Shown piece after piece: positions 34,597 to 46,757 of a DNA stretch of 64,000 bases. Within the stretch, counting starts at the first letter, position 1. Each line of letters starts with the position of its first letter. This stretch comes from Syncephalastrum monosporum B8922. Taxonomy: Eukaryota; Mucoromycota; Mucoromycetes; Mucorales; Syncephalastraceae. The stretch spans positions 1-64,000 of the forward strand of contig JNEN01000873.1 of the NCBI GenBank assembly GCA_000697355.1. The letters are read 5' to 3'. The notes beneath the pieces are model-generated. The model was not told where the DNA came from. It did not search any database and saw nothing but the letters and a program-made list of their open reading frames with translations. Both the position numbers and the translations under genes were made by a program.

Positions 34597-35379
34597 GCTT
34601 TACAGGAAAAGCGCGCGCGCGAAACGATGTCGGAAAAGGGGGGTTGACTGTGTTAGCTTAAAGTAGGAATGAAGTGTTGCGGGATGAGATTCCGGGAAGG
34701 GAAGAGGGAAAAAAGGGGAGCGGAGAGGGATTCCTTTCGCCGTTCGATAAAAGAAGTTGCGTAGAGTCGAAGGACGTAGTAACGACAACAGTTGTCCAGA
34801 TGAAGGGAAAGTGAAAAGGAAGAAAAGAAAGAGAAAGAGAGACTGAGACTGAGTGAGCGGGCGAGTGAGTGAAAGGAAAAGCACGCTTGCACTCCGGCGT
34901 CAAGGAGGCAAACTCCAGGGCCACCCACCCACACGCACACACTTGGTACAGTAATTCACTGTTCACCCTTTCCTGTATTCCTTTTATGGAAAGCCTAATT
35001 CCAACGCAGACCTTACACCAGCTCTTTTTCGCTTCTGGATTTCTCAGTCTCTCTGTCTTTTGATAGCATTACGCGAAGCAGACATGTCACCATGAGAACA
35101 GTATGCTCCACCGACTCTTATGTCTCTCAGTTTCTTCTTCTTACCAGCATAAACGGTATGAACTATAAATGTACAAGATTAGTGATAAAGCACCTTCACA
35201 AAAAGAAAAAGAAAAGAGAATCCTGACTCTGTTCAGGGACACCCCAATTGAGCCATGCGTCAATATTTTGAGATCAGCTGTGCACCACATTTGAAGGCAC
35301 ACACACTCTCTCTTTTCGGAAATACATTCGCTCAAGGTCGAAATGTAAATTTTGCCTTGATAGAAAAGCAATTCACTTC
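34597..35379. other. Promoter side of the PAK gene and intergenic DNA
   Basis: On the minus strand this is strongly pyrimidine-rich (34680-34870, many CT runs), as expected for a fungal 5' region. A second pyrimidine tract is at 35200-35220. No gene seen. Confidence 0.5.
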
Positions 35380-35803
35380 ATGGCAGACATGGATTTACGA
35401 GTAAGTGTTTCTTTATGAATCTGCGTTTACATATACCATTATACACGTCGTCCCATTAATGACATACAGGTTGCATGTATCTACAGACCGTATATGGTAT
35501 GTATATCTGCATGCACATAATGGAAAGCTTTGCAGTATGATTTTCACTCAATGCTCTTATGGGCGAGTGGGTACGAAGACCCCAGCTACCCTTCGACTCG
35601 GACAGGAGGAATTCGAAGAACAAATGCAGGTTGTAGTGAACCATAGCCGCATGGGAAGGGTCTCACCACAAAAAAACGCAGTTAAGAGATTTACGAATGA
35701 CCGCAACAAAGCGACAGCGAAGCTGGCTGTCTGCTGGAATCATATCATACGCCGACGGCCGATACGACTTTCTTATATGTTCCAGCATGATATGAAACCA
35801 TAA
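35380..35803 (+). CDS. Possible small three-exon gene, unknown
   Basis: Model: exons 35380-35400, 35536-35629 and 35682-35803, 78 residues, starting MADMDLR and ending FQHDMKP. Intron 1 starts with a strong gtaagt, and both introns end in cag. Exons join in frame, and the predicted protein is hydrophilic and basic in its second half. I recognise no domain. Alternative acceptors exist at 35468 and 35487. The model could be chance. Confidence 0.3.
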
Positions 35804-36958
35804 AGTCTGACCTATGCACTGCTTTACCAAAGGTGTACGTGGCTATCATTAGTGGACATATAATGTATGATTATATGCTACCATCCCATACGATGACTCG
35901 ACCCTAGTTATTCGTTAAACAACATAGACGACAAAGTTCCCCTCAAGTCCCTCTGCCACCGGTTGCTCAATCATGCACCGGTGTGCACCACAGTTAGTTG
36001 TCACATCACAAGTGCAACATATTAGACATCATGAAGAATGATTCAATGTATACATAGCTTTATATTGCATTTTCTTCTCCTCCCATCTTCTCTCCCGTTT
36101 GCTTCCTCTTGTCCGTTCGCGCCCCTCCTCCCACAGGCTTTTTCCTTTTTTTCTCAGTCTGTAAGTGAACTGAACTACAAGAGAAACTGAAACATGTCAC
36201 CTATACTCATTGATGTCAGGTCCGCTCCTTTCCCTTTCCGTTCCTTTATCCTCCTCTCCGCCCTAGCCTACGGTAGAAGCCGGTAGTAGTTTGAACCTTC
36301 CATCATAGATATATTCCAAATATCTCCAGACCCACCCATCATGGTAAGAACTCACATTGGAAGGAATATCCTGAGACATGGGTTTAACAAAGGAATTAGA
36401 CGCGTGCCCTCCGACGGGCGCGTTAGTGGCGGTCTGCCGCCTTGCGCGTGCAATAAGGAACCCGGCTCTGCCGTAGGTATGTCGAAAGTGCACTTCAGTC
36501 GAATTACCAACTGACTTTAGAATGAATCGCAATAGGCTAGCTCAGACAAGCAATAAAAAAGGCCTTTTAATCTGCAAGTCTCCAATTTACAGCATATCAA
36601 TGCCATTGAGTGAAATTGCGGTGAGAGAGTACAGTTGTGCGTGACCGGACTTTTCCGAGCTTTAAGTCAGCCATCAGTCATCAGGCTGCGTTGATTACCT
36701 CATCCTATCAAAAAAAAAAAAAGGCCATCAGGACGCCGAGCTGCATAAACTTAAGCAACTTATGATGGAGACGTACATGCATATACACATACATATCAAT
36801 ACTGAAAGGGGCCCCTCTCTCCATTTCTCTCATATATCTCCCAAAAATATATATAGGATTCTATGCAGCGAGCAAGCACTTTGAACAGCGCTGCATGATA
36901 TCCTGATTGGGATATTCCTGTGACTTCCCAATTCCATTCTTCTTTGCTTTGACACGCC
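35804..36958. other. Intergenic region with TATA box at 36848
   Basis: No gene seen. TATATATAG at 36848-36856 lies 103 bases before the ATG of the next gene and is a good TATA candidate. An A tract sits at 36710-36722. Confidence 0.5.
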
Positions 36959-37438
36959 ATGCCTATCAAACCGCCTCGATGGGGTCCACGTGACTACCTC
37001 GGCCGCAACCCTTCCGACCCCGTCTTGGAAGACTACATCAACGCACTCGGCTCGCCACCCAAAACAGTCAAGGCATTCTCTGATGTCGAGTACCATTCGT
37101 TTAAATCAGTAGGCGTCTCTTTGCAGTTCAATCGTGTTCCACAAGACCAGTTGCAATTGGATTCGGTGATTCTTTATAACGCCAAAACGAAGGACGGCTT
37201 TGAGCCCTACTCAGGGGAGATACCATTCGGCTTCGAGCGGACAGCCCAGGCACACGAGATAGTGAGCCAACTCGGCGAACCCGACCGGAAAGGCGGCGGT
37301 GGCAAGACCCACTTGCCTTGCTGGATAGAATATCACTTCAACGATGACAACGGCGGTGGTATCATGATCCAACTGCATGGCGTTGATTGGGACGACCGTG
37401 AGATGGGCTGGACCACTATCACTGTCTATGGAAAATAA
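36959..37438 (+). CDS. Small single-exon protein resembling bacterial immunity-type proteins
   Basis: 159 residues without intron. The pattern is LEDYINALGSPPKT, YHSFKSVGVSLQF, SVILYN, DGFEPYSGEIPFGF, then VSQLGEPDRKGGGG and WIEYHF. I recall small bacterial proteins from polymorphic-toxin and secretion loci with the order LG.P, YYSF...GISL.F, I.LY, G...Y.GELP.GL, V...LGEP..S, and W..Y, but I do not know a firm family name. The fungal copy lies alone in a gene-poor stretch and has no signal peptide. A transfer from bacteria is possible, though related proteins may be common in Mucorales. Function is unknown; no toxin partner is visible beside it. Confidence 0.6.
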   Translation: MPIKPPRWGPRDYLGRNPSDPVLEDYINALGSPPKTVKAFSDVEYHSFKSVGVSLQFNRVPQDQLQLDSVILYNAKTKDGFEPYSGEIPFGFERTAQAHEIVSQLGEPDRKGGGGKTHLPCWIEYHFNDDNGGGIMIQLHGVDWDDREMGWTTITVYGK

Positions 37439-39204
37439 TAAACGCTTCATGATATCCACTCTTTTGTTATATGGAGGCATATCTTTACTGCATCACGAGG
37501 GTGTACGGACAAGCCTAATGCTGGAGCCGAAATCCTTCCGCGGTACTGTAAGTGGCTTTATGGACATATGCCGAACCTGGAGCCGAAAACATTAAAATTC
37601 TTGGATTATACCTGTCAAGAAAGATCATGCACCCAGCTTAATGGTCACGGTGCTGTGTTAATCATTCGTACGAGTATCAGAAACAACTCGCGTTTAAAAA
37701 TCGCATCTCAGAAGCACTTTATTCCAGCATTTCCCGGACCACTAGTCCAACTGGGTTGCGCATCACGAGTCAACAAAGGGAAAGCTAGTCGTTTTGTTCT
37801 CAATACTCTACCGCGCATTACAACACACTAGATGGACAATGAGCTCTTCAATATACATGAAATAACAGAAACAAATTGAATTCGGTACTAAGATAAACGT
37901 CTTCGTATGGACTCCTATTTGTATTGACATTAATTAGCTTCTAGCAGCCCTTCCTTCTTCAATACTTCCATTATGGGTGCGTTGACTGCAACAGTTCTGT
38001 ATACGGCATTGCAGCTCTGATTAGCACTGCTGCCGGTTGGACGTTCACAGTCCACATGGTTCCAATGTGACGAAGAACACTGCTATGTACATATGCCGAT
38101 TCGTTCTTGACCGGTGTTACAGTATACAAAGAAAGTGTTCAATTGTGGGCTGCTTGCCTGAGATATACCAGCATGACTAGTTGCAATAGCTACGGCAGCT
38201 ACGATTGAATTTCCTCGGGGCACCCATAATCTCCTCTGTCGATCTAGATCGCCTTGTGCGAACGATATCCAGACATCGCCAATCATGATCTGGACACGTG
38301 CTAATACAAGCACGTGCACGACGAAAATCTCTGGCGTCAAGACAGCATCTCGCCCATCCCAAATGATAACATTATCAGCTTGGATTATGAAGATCATTGC
38401 GATATGGAAATTTCAGAATTTGCGCGATCACCAAAGCAACATGCAAAGTAGACGGTGAAATCTCGAAAACCTCGGACCTGGAGCTGATATGCTTAAGGCT
38501 GTCACTGATAAATATCAAGTGAACGGCCGACTGCCATCCTTGTATAACGAGGTTTCCCAACAGCAGACAGTAAAGAGAAAGTCGTCCGAGCTAAGATACA
38601 GCTACAAATCATTTAGCCGCTAATTACCCTTCACTATCTTCATTTCGGAGCAGTGTTTTTACTATTTTTTTTTTTTTTTTTGTTGCCGTACATACTATAT
38701 GTGAGCGGCAATCATGACATGTAAGAGCCTTTGCAGCGGTTTCCTTGGTGGGCATTTGCGGCTGATGACTGATCATGACTAAGTGCTAGCTAGCACAACA
38801 GCGAATGGTGAGGTCTCAAGGCCGGAAAACTATATATATCGTCCTCGGTTCAGAATGGACCTATCCTGATCCTTACCACTATGCAAAATGAGTTTTTCTC
38901 CTGAAAAGGGCAAATCTCCCGACGGCGGACTTTACGCGTTCAAAATCATCCGGCGTTGGGCTGCTTTTTTTAACATCTCCGGCGCATCCCGCCCATGCAT
39001 TACGCGCTCCGTTGCCCATTATTTCCCGACTTCCCGGTACATTCACAGAGTCAACAAAACCAATTTTCCATTGAGACAATTAGAAAAACTAATTCCATTT
39101 TTTTAATGAGATGAGATCCAGGAGATACGACAGAGATTGAGAGCGAGAGAGATCAAACAAGGGATAGATTTGGTATGAGATGGTAGAAGAAAAGAGATGA
39201 TTAT
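37439..39204. other. Gene-poor region
   Basis: No confident gene. A minus-strand frame at 38397-38083 and another at 38560-38375 look weakly coding (IIWDGRDAVLTPEIF and HISSRSEVFEISPSTLHVAL) and may be decayed exons of one gene, but I recognise neither. A T tract lies at 38664-38681. The end (39107-39204) is the 3' flank of transaldolase. Confidence 0.4.
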
Positions 39205-40419
39205 TTACAGCTTCTCCTTGAGCATGTCCTCGAGCTTACGGCCATCCTTGGCAAAGTTGCGGATACCCTCAGACAGCTTCTCGGTAGCCATAGCATCCTC
39301 GTTCATGTCCCAGCGGAAGGCCTTCTCGTTGGTGAAGTAGGTGACCTTCTCGATGCTGGAGGCCTTGGCCTTCTCAACCGTAAGCTTGGGGGTAAGCTGC
39401 TTGGTGTCGTTCTGGAGCTCGCCGAGGAGGGCGGGCGAGATGGTCAGGAAATCGCAACCAGCGAGCTCCTCAATCTCACCCGTGTTACGGAACGAGGCAC
39501 CCATGACGATGGTGTTGTAACCGTACTGCTTGTAGTAGTTGTAGATCTTGGTGACCGAGAGGACACCGGGGTCGCTGGCGCTGTCGTAGGTCTGGCCAGT
39601 GCTCTTCTTGTACCAGTCGAGGATACGGCCAACAAAGGGCGAGATCAGGGTGACGCCGGCCTCGGCACAGGCAACGGCCTGGGGGAAACCGAACAGAAGG
39701 GTCAGGTTGCAGTGGATGCCGTGCTCCTTCTCCAGAACCTGTATGAAATTTACCCCAACAAATGGTAAGCGAACGCGCGTCACCCTCTTGGTATTTGTTT
39801 ATCCACAGAATAGAAAATGGACTTACGCTGGCAGCCTGGATACCCTCCCAGGTGGAGGCGATCTTGATCAGGATACGGTCCTTGTTGATGCCGTCCTCCT
39901 CGTAAAGCTTGATCAGACGGATGGCCTTGGCGAGGGTGGCGTCCTTGTCGAAGGACAGGCGGGCATCGACCTCGGTCGAGACACGGCCAGGAACAATCTT
40001 GAGGATCTCCTTGCCAAAGTTGACCAGAAGCTTATCGTTGGCCCACTCGAGCTGCTCGGCAGGATCGCTAGGAAAGTAAGGTTTAGTCTTTTTCCCCAAG
40101 TAGTAAACGGCACGCGCACGCGCGTGAAATTTCTTTTCGAGTTTCCCGAGTTTTCTCGATACTCACCTCGACTTGGCCTTGGCGTAAGCAATGGCCTCGT
40201 CAATCAGCTTAGCATACTGGGGCTTCTGCGAAGCGGCGAGGATGAGCGAGGGGTTGGTGGTGGCATCCTGGGGCTTGTACTGAGCAATGGCTACACAAGG
40301 AACACGTCAGCAACGCGCGCATTGTTTTTTGCGTTGAGACCACAATAGGACATACTCTCAAAGTCACCCGAGTCAGCGACGATGGTGGTGTACTGCTTGA
40401 TTTGGTCGAGAACAGACAT
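39205..40419 (-). CDS. TAL1: Transaldolase
   Basis: Four exons: 40419-40356, 40290-40167, 40067-39827 and 39738-39205, 320 residues, standard length. It transfers a dihydroxyacetone unit between sugar phosphates in the non-oxidative pentose phosphate pathway in the cytosol. Motifs: [14 protein letters not shown] at the N-terminus with the conserved Asp, [13 protein letters not shown] with the Schiff-base Lys in KIAST, and [18 protein letters not shown] plus [14 protein letters not shown]. The product ends in MLKEKL. It is divergent with the thioesterase gene, 675 bases apart. Confidence 0.96.
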
Positions 40420-41094
40420 GTTTACGAAGAAAGAGAAAGAGAGAGGTAAAGAAGAAGAGAACCAGGTCGGCCGTGCGTTCAGGTTGTCTCTAAATACCCG
40501 CTCTTTTCCAACCAGAGCGGAATTTTAAACATCCATACGAGTGTAGGCCAGGCTGTGATGTCAACGGAACTTTGCTATCCGCAATTTTGATTGGGCAGTC
40601 GAGGCCTCGAACGTCATGGAAGTCCCGCAGCGCTTTCGAAATGGCTAGGGTCCCTGAGCCAAGATGAACTTTCTTGCCCTGACCCAAAAGATCCGCCCAA
40701 GATTAACGCCAAACCCTCTTGCTCGTCCTGCGTTGCACTGAGAACACGACCGAACATATCCCATCTCCAGAATATAATAACGTTGCGGAGAATGGCCTTT
40801 TGAATGGACTTCCCCACGCTCTGTGCATCCCCATATCTCATCCTAAAATTTCTTGGGTCATGTCAGAAATAAATCGCGAGCCGCACCCCCAAAAGACAGA
40901 AAGGCAGAGATATGAATTGTGGTTGGGCGGAAGTACCTCTTGAGTGTCCAAAAATGTTAGTCAGCGCTTTCACAGACAATTTCATTCGCTTCGAGACGTC
41001 GCTCCCTTCCCCGCCGAACCCCCACGTTTTCTTTTCTTTTCTCTTTGTTTTATCTTTTTAGTTTATTTTAACTTCGTCGGCTCGATTTTCTGCC
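40420..41094. promoter_or_regulatory. Divergent intergenic region between TAL1 and the thioesterase
   Basis: Both genes read outward from these 675 bases. A TATTTAG at 40492-40498 on the minus strand is a TATA-like site for TAL1. A pyrimidine-rich stretch at 41020-41070 precedes the thioesterase ATG. No other gene seen. Confidence 0.45.
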
Positions 41095-42865
41095 ATGTCA
41101 GACTCCTCCTCCTCGTCTTCTCCATCACCGGCTGTCTCTGTCACATCACCTACAGCCAAGTCGCTGGTCCTTGATCAAATGCCCTCGTCGGCTGACGAGG
41201 AAGGTCAGAAAATGGATCTCGCATTGACTGTCGAGGAAATAGATACCGATTTGTATCGCAGCGTTGAACTGTGGCACCCGCATGGTTCGCGAGGCGCTTT
41301 TGGTGGACAGGTACACGCATATTCACATATGCATAATTGCATGGTCATCGAAGCTAATCACAATTCCCGTTACGATGATGATACAATCTTGCAGCTCGTT
41401 GCCCAGGCGTTGCGTGCAGCCTGGAAGACGGTACCTGAGAACTTCCATATCCATGTAGGTCTAAAAAACCCCAATGACACGCACACAATCTCTGCCGATA
41501 GATTGGCTGAGTCTCATGACTAAAATTTTATACCGTAACAATAGTCGCTGCACAACTACTTTATATGGCCCGGTAACGCGGAAATACCCGTCATGTATCA
41601 AATCAAACGCCTACGTGACGGCAAATCCTTTGTCACACGTGTCGTACACGCCACGCAGCGCGGTAAAACCACCCTTTTCTGCCTTTGCAGCTTTGTGCGT
41701 ACCGACGACACCAGTATTTCGTTGGAGCACCAGGTAAGTTCTTTAGTTTCTTTGGTGGCTGCCTTTTTTGTTTGTGGTCACATGCGCCCTGGCAGTAACA
41801 TGGAGAGAAAACGCCAAAGGCGGACTCACAAATTTCTTCCAGTCAAAGATGCCCGACGTTGCATCGGCAGAAAGCTTACCAAAGTAGGTAGTTCCCTATC
41901 ACGCCATCAGATACAGGGCATCCATGCCCTCACCCCAAGAGAGACAGAGAGACAGAGAGATTTGGAATCACAGGAATAACCTCATCCTACCCTTTGACAT
42001 AGTGAGCGCGAGCGAGTCGAGATGCTGATGGCCTCGGGGAAGCTGCCAGAAAAGTATCGGCCATACCTTGAGCGATATTTGGATCTGGTAAGTGTTTTCT
42101 GTAATTCATTATGCAGTCGCTCCGTTTTTGGGCAAAAATGGCTGATCATCGGACCAAAAAACCAAACCAAAACAAAAGGCACTGCCCGTCGAGTACCGCA
42201 ATGTTCATATTGATACGCCGGAGGAAGTCATGAGCGGGTTGACAGAACCCAATCCCTATCAGGTATATGCGATGGAAACCAGCCTGCTTCGGCTCGAAAT
42301 CAAGTAGACCTGAGTGGGACTGGATGACAGGCTGTCGTGTAATGGCTTATGCTCATATCATGGAACCTCCTAGGCTCGTTGGTTTCGAGTGCGTGGCCAA
42401 CTTCGGGACGACGACCCTTCTTTGCATGCGTGCTCGATTGCGTACGCATCGGATAGCGGCCTGCTGTACACGGCAGTGCGCGCCAATGGCCATGCGAACA
42501 GCAAGCGTATTGGTATGATGACGAGCCTGGATCACTCAATCTGGTTCCACGCGCCCACTCGCGCGGATGAATGGTAAGTGAAAGAGACGAAGCAGCAAGC
42601 GACAGAAAACAAAACAAAGAGAGGAGGTGGAACACTCACACGCGTGGCAATCAGGTTGTTGTATGACATGCATAGTCCTCGGTCCAATGATGGACGTGGT
42701 ACAGCGTTCGGTCGGATCTACAACCAGCGAGGTCAGCTCGTTGCCACCACGTCGCAGGAGGGCGTGATGCGTTTGTCTCGCAAGGAACAGGCATTACGGA
42801 GAGAAAAGATGGAGCAAACAGCGGATCAACTGGATCAGGTCAAGACGAGTACGAGCAAGTTATGA
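41095..42865 (+). CDS. Peroxisomal acyl-CoA thioesterase (TesB/ACOT8 type)
   Basis: Eight exons: 41095-41310, 41395-41454, 41545-41733, 41843-41883, 42003-42087, 42179-42262, 42374-42573 and 42655-42865, 361 residues. It hydrolyses acyl-CoA to free fatty acid and CoA during peroxisomal beta-oxidation. Two hot-dog domains: the first with HPHGSRGAFGGQ and SLHNYFIWPGN, then RRVVHATQRG-type strands; the second with WFRVRGQLRDDDPSLHAC, SLDHSIWFH and RGTAFGRIYNQRGQLVATTSQEG. The protein ends TSKL, so the last three residues are SKL, the canonical PTS1 peroxisome signal. The acceptor at 42373 was chosen because it joins Q to ARWFR in frame. Confidence 0.92.
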
Positions 42866-43175
42866 GACTTCTTCAGTCGTATTTATGTAGCGAGATTTCG
42901 TTAGCTATGCATCATACCTTAGACCCATTAGAAACCCCATATAATATGCACATTTACCACGGACTCCGCTCATTCCCTTTCTCTATCTTTCTGCTCGAGT
43001 CGCACCAGCATCTGCGCACAACCCATCCTGTGTGCTGTGATGGCTGCACTTCGGTTGTTGAAAAGAGCCACGTGTTACGGCCATTTCGTGGACAACGTGC
43101 TTCAAAGCAAATTAAGCGCTGCTTTTCTTTTATTTTTTTTTTTCTATTCACACACACATTATACCATCCCAAAGC

Positions 43176-44061
43176 ATGTCAAAGGCTGCATCCATAGCTC
43201 GCGAGTATAAGCTCGTCATGGTCGGTGGAGGAGGTAATTTATAGGCAACCATTCGCCCTCCTGCTCTTTATGCCCGAGCCTGTTTGTTTTCTTTATGGTT
43301 GCCTACGTTACTGACTTGTCGAATTACTTTCAGGTGTCGGTAAATCCGCCCTCACGATCCAATTCATTCAGCATGCGTTTGTGGATGAGTACGACCCGAC
43401 CATTGAAGGTACCCGTTTTGACAAATCTACTGTTCTGTTCCATACGATGAAGCGCCATTCATTCACCGCATATGTTTTATTTCTTTAGATTCCTACCGCA
43501 AGGAATGTGTGATTGACTCAGAGACATCACTCCTGGACGTCCTGGACACAGCAGGACAGGAGGAGTACAGGTAAGAGGAATAATAGTAAGGGCAAACCTA
43601 AAAGTCGCAGGTTGCACAAAAAAGTGGTATAGAAGAAAGCTGAATTTTTGATGTTTTTTATTGACAGCGCGATGCGAGAGCAATACATGCGCAACGGCGA
43701 AGGCTTCCTGCTGGTCTATGCCTGTACATCCCGGGTCTCGTTCCAAGAAATCTCGACTTTCCACCAACAGATCTGCCGTGTCAAGGACCGAGAGCAATTC
43801 CCCATGGTCTTGGTGGGCAACAAGTGCGATCTAGAGGCAGACCGCCAGGTGTCGAGCCAGGAAGGCCGTGACCTTGCCAAACAGTTTGGCTGCCCGTTCC
43901 TCGAAACCTCGGCCAAGGAGCGTATCCGGGTCGACGATGCATTTTACACGGTCGTCCGTGACATCCGCCGTTTTAACAAGGAGCAGCAGGACTCGTATGC
44001 GACGCCGGCGCCCATGCACACCTCTGTAGAAGACGAAGATAAATGCTGCATCCTCATGTAA
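43176..44061 (+). CDS. RAS1: RAS GTPase
   Basis: Four exons: 43176-43233, 43334-43408, 43489-43570 and 43668-44061, 202 residues. P-loop [12 protein letters not shown], effector loop [11 protein letters not shown], switch [22 protein letters not shown], base-binding NKCDLE and ETSAK. C-terminus KCCILM: a CAAX box (CILM) preceded by a Cys that can be palmitoylated, so farnesylated and plasma-membrane-bound. The usual A11 of the P-loop is G. It probably drives cAMP or MAPK signalling in hyphal growth. A RAP-type GTPase lies 1.65 kb downstream in the same orientation. Confidence 0.95.
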
Positions 44062-45712
44062 AATCCCTGTTTTCCCCAATCCCATCCCATTAGCCTATTA
44101 CTTCAACCGCGCTCCCATAACACAACAGTCCATACTTGCCCTTTCGGTAATAATCTTTTTCTTTCTACTACATGTCTCGAATTCCCCTCCTCAGATTTAT
44201 ACGCCTTCCATATCGAAGAATAATACAAGAAGCTCGCTGATGCAGTTTCGCCAGCGCCACCAAAATAGACTTTTTTTTTGGGTATATGTACACATCCTAT
44301 ATGTATCCTCTCTCTTTCATAAGCCTACTTTCTATCGAAGCATGCGCCGTATTATTTAAGGTTTCATTCTGACAGAAAAGTGTGTTTACCCTGTACGATG
44401 GCAACGATACTAAGGAGAGCATTGACAGGGTATTTTCCTCATTGACAGGGATCCTTAGCACCATGTATCTGTTGGACATGAGGAGCGCAATATGAGTGGA
44501 GCCTCGTGCCCGGAGCAACGGATGACGAGTATTCGGGTTTAGGAGACGCCTCGCCAGTGTACCTCGGTTGCGACATGTGCTTTTCAGGGTCTATTGTTGG
44601 TAGTGGTCGTGATACATGACGGCCAGCAGTCACCTCTTGCACATGCACAAATATATGTGTATGACACCATTTGATACATCTGGGTATGCATGTATGTATA
44701 TTGTAGTTTACTTCATCATGATAGAATGAGCAGCTGATCTTTGATCGCTAGAAAGTGAGACGTCCCTGCTACAGCGTTATTGTTTATTGCGTTTCTTGAA
44801 TTTTATTTTCAGGGCTGAACTCTACAAGGCAGGGATGACAGAAAATACACACCTTTCTACTGGCTACAAATGTATACGTACATATGATCCATGTAGAAAG
44901 CATATGAAAGTGCTGACTCCATATATCCATTAGACCGACAATGGGTCCTTCGTGGGTGAATAGAGAAGGTGTGTGGAATTTCAACTGAACCAGCTGCATG
45001 AAAATGACACGAACAGGGACCAGGTTTTTTTCGTCTCCTCTTACTGCGTATCTCCATCGCACATGCCACCGAATGGGAAGAGGCTCATTTTCTCGATTTA
45101 CATGAAAGCCGCAATCTTGATAGCCAAACATCTATTGAGTGAGATGGGATCTTATCCTGTGTTGCTCGAGATATCACAAGGAATGGATGAAGCGAGGGTA
45201 CACAAAACGCCATGAAAAAAAAAGAGGATAATGGTGGATTTCAGACCCCGAGGTTGAAGGTCGCGCTCTCCCTTCGGTCCCCTTATTCTTCCCGTTTCCT
45301 GTGCTGCCGACAAGAGAGAACGAGAGAGACAGAACGAGAGAGAACAAGAGAAGCACTTGCCTCGTTTTGTTCTGCACGCGTGAGCTCATATTCGGTTCCT
45401 CTTTTTCCTTTTTTTCCTCTATTTTCTTTTTTTTTCCCTCATTTATTTCTCTGGCCTGGCTCGTTGGGAATTTGATATTCAATATCCACCGCACCTTCTC
45501 TCGGCTCCACACACCTCACTACCTCACTTGTAATACGTAGCGAAGAAGAAGCTCAGTGCCCTAGAGACCCGTTTGTCTTTGTTCTACTATTTCCACAGCT
45601 CGCTTGTCATTCTGCCGATCCCTTTTGCAATCGCAAACCACCCCCTGTTCCTTTACCGGGTCATTAGACAAAAAGAAGACACTGCCATTCCGCCTGCGAA
45701 TACTACTTTGCC
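44062..45712. other. Intergenic region between RAS and RAP genes
   Basis: No gene seen in 1.65 kb. A pyrimidine tract at 45400-45445 and an adjacent purine repeat at 45310-45355 precede the RAP gene and are probably in its promoter or leader. Confidence 0.5.
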
Positions 45713-46536
45713 ATGAGAGAGTATAAACTCGTCGTCCTTGGTTCGGGAGGTGTCGGCAAGTCCGCCTTGGTAAAATAAACTGACAACAAACATGGGATAC
45801 ATCATCATATTGGCTTGATCCTCAACCTCTTTTCGATGTGTCTCACACGCGTTGCGACTCCTACTCAATGCTCTCCTTTTCTTTTCTCTTGAATAGACCG
45901 TTCAGTTTGTCCAATCGATCTACATCGAGAAATACGACCCTACCATTGAGGATTCCTATCGAAAGCAGGTCGAAGTAGATGGACAACAATGCATGCTGGA
46001 GATTCTGGATACGGCTGGTACCGAACAGTTCACAGCAATGCGAGACCTGTACATGAAGAGCGGACAAGGCTTCCTCCTCGTCTTCTCCATCACAAGCATG
46101 GTCACTCTTACAGATCTTCATGAGCTCAGGGAGCAGATTTTACGGGTCAAAGATTCGGATAACGCAAGTATCTTACCCTACTCTATTATATCATCGCGTG
46201 CTTCAGGGGCATCTTCAACCTACATGCATATTGAATGCATATTCCTTTTGTGCACGCATCACTTTCATATGGACTCTGATCATTAATGCAAACCATCAAC
46301 ATTAGGTGCCCATGGTGCTGGTCGGCAACAAGTGCGACCTCGAAGAGGAGCGGATGGTATCAAGGGGACAAGGCATGATGCTGTCCCAGGAGTGGGGCGA
46401 TCGACCTTTCTACGAAACCTCGGCGAAGTACAAGATCAACGTGGACGAGGTCTTTTACGACGTTGTCCGGCAGATCAATCGGCAAATGCCTGCGCACGAG
46501 AAATCCAAGAAGAAACTCAAGTGCTTACTCTTGTAG
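45713..46536 (+). CDS. RSR1: RAP1/RSR1-type small GTPase
   Basis: Three exons: 45713-45769, 45897-46163 and 46306-46536, 184 residues. P-loop [13 protein letters not shown], effector [12 protein letters not shown], and the RAP-specific switch [21 protein letters not shown] with Thr where RAS has Gln61. Base-binding NKCDLE and ETSAK follow. The end KKKLKCLLL gives a CAAX box CLLL, predicted to be geranylgeranylated, after a polybasic stretch. The yeast relative RSR1/BUD1 sets the polarity axis. Intron 2 has a GC donor (AAC^GCAAGT); no GT in range gives an open frame. Confidence 0.93.
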
Positions 46537-46757
46537 GCCCTATTCTACATCTGACATAGACTTAATCTCGTCACTGTCTAACTTTTCCCTCCTTGTCTTG
46601 CTCTTTTCTTTTTGTTGACATGTCATTTACCCCATCCATCACAATATACCGTCCTTTTATCGTTACACAGTACACAAACGCAACACAGCGGCCAAAACAC
46701 CGATCTGCAAAACCGTGTGGTTGACGCGTATGCTGATCTTTTTCCTTTTTTTTTTTT

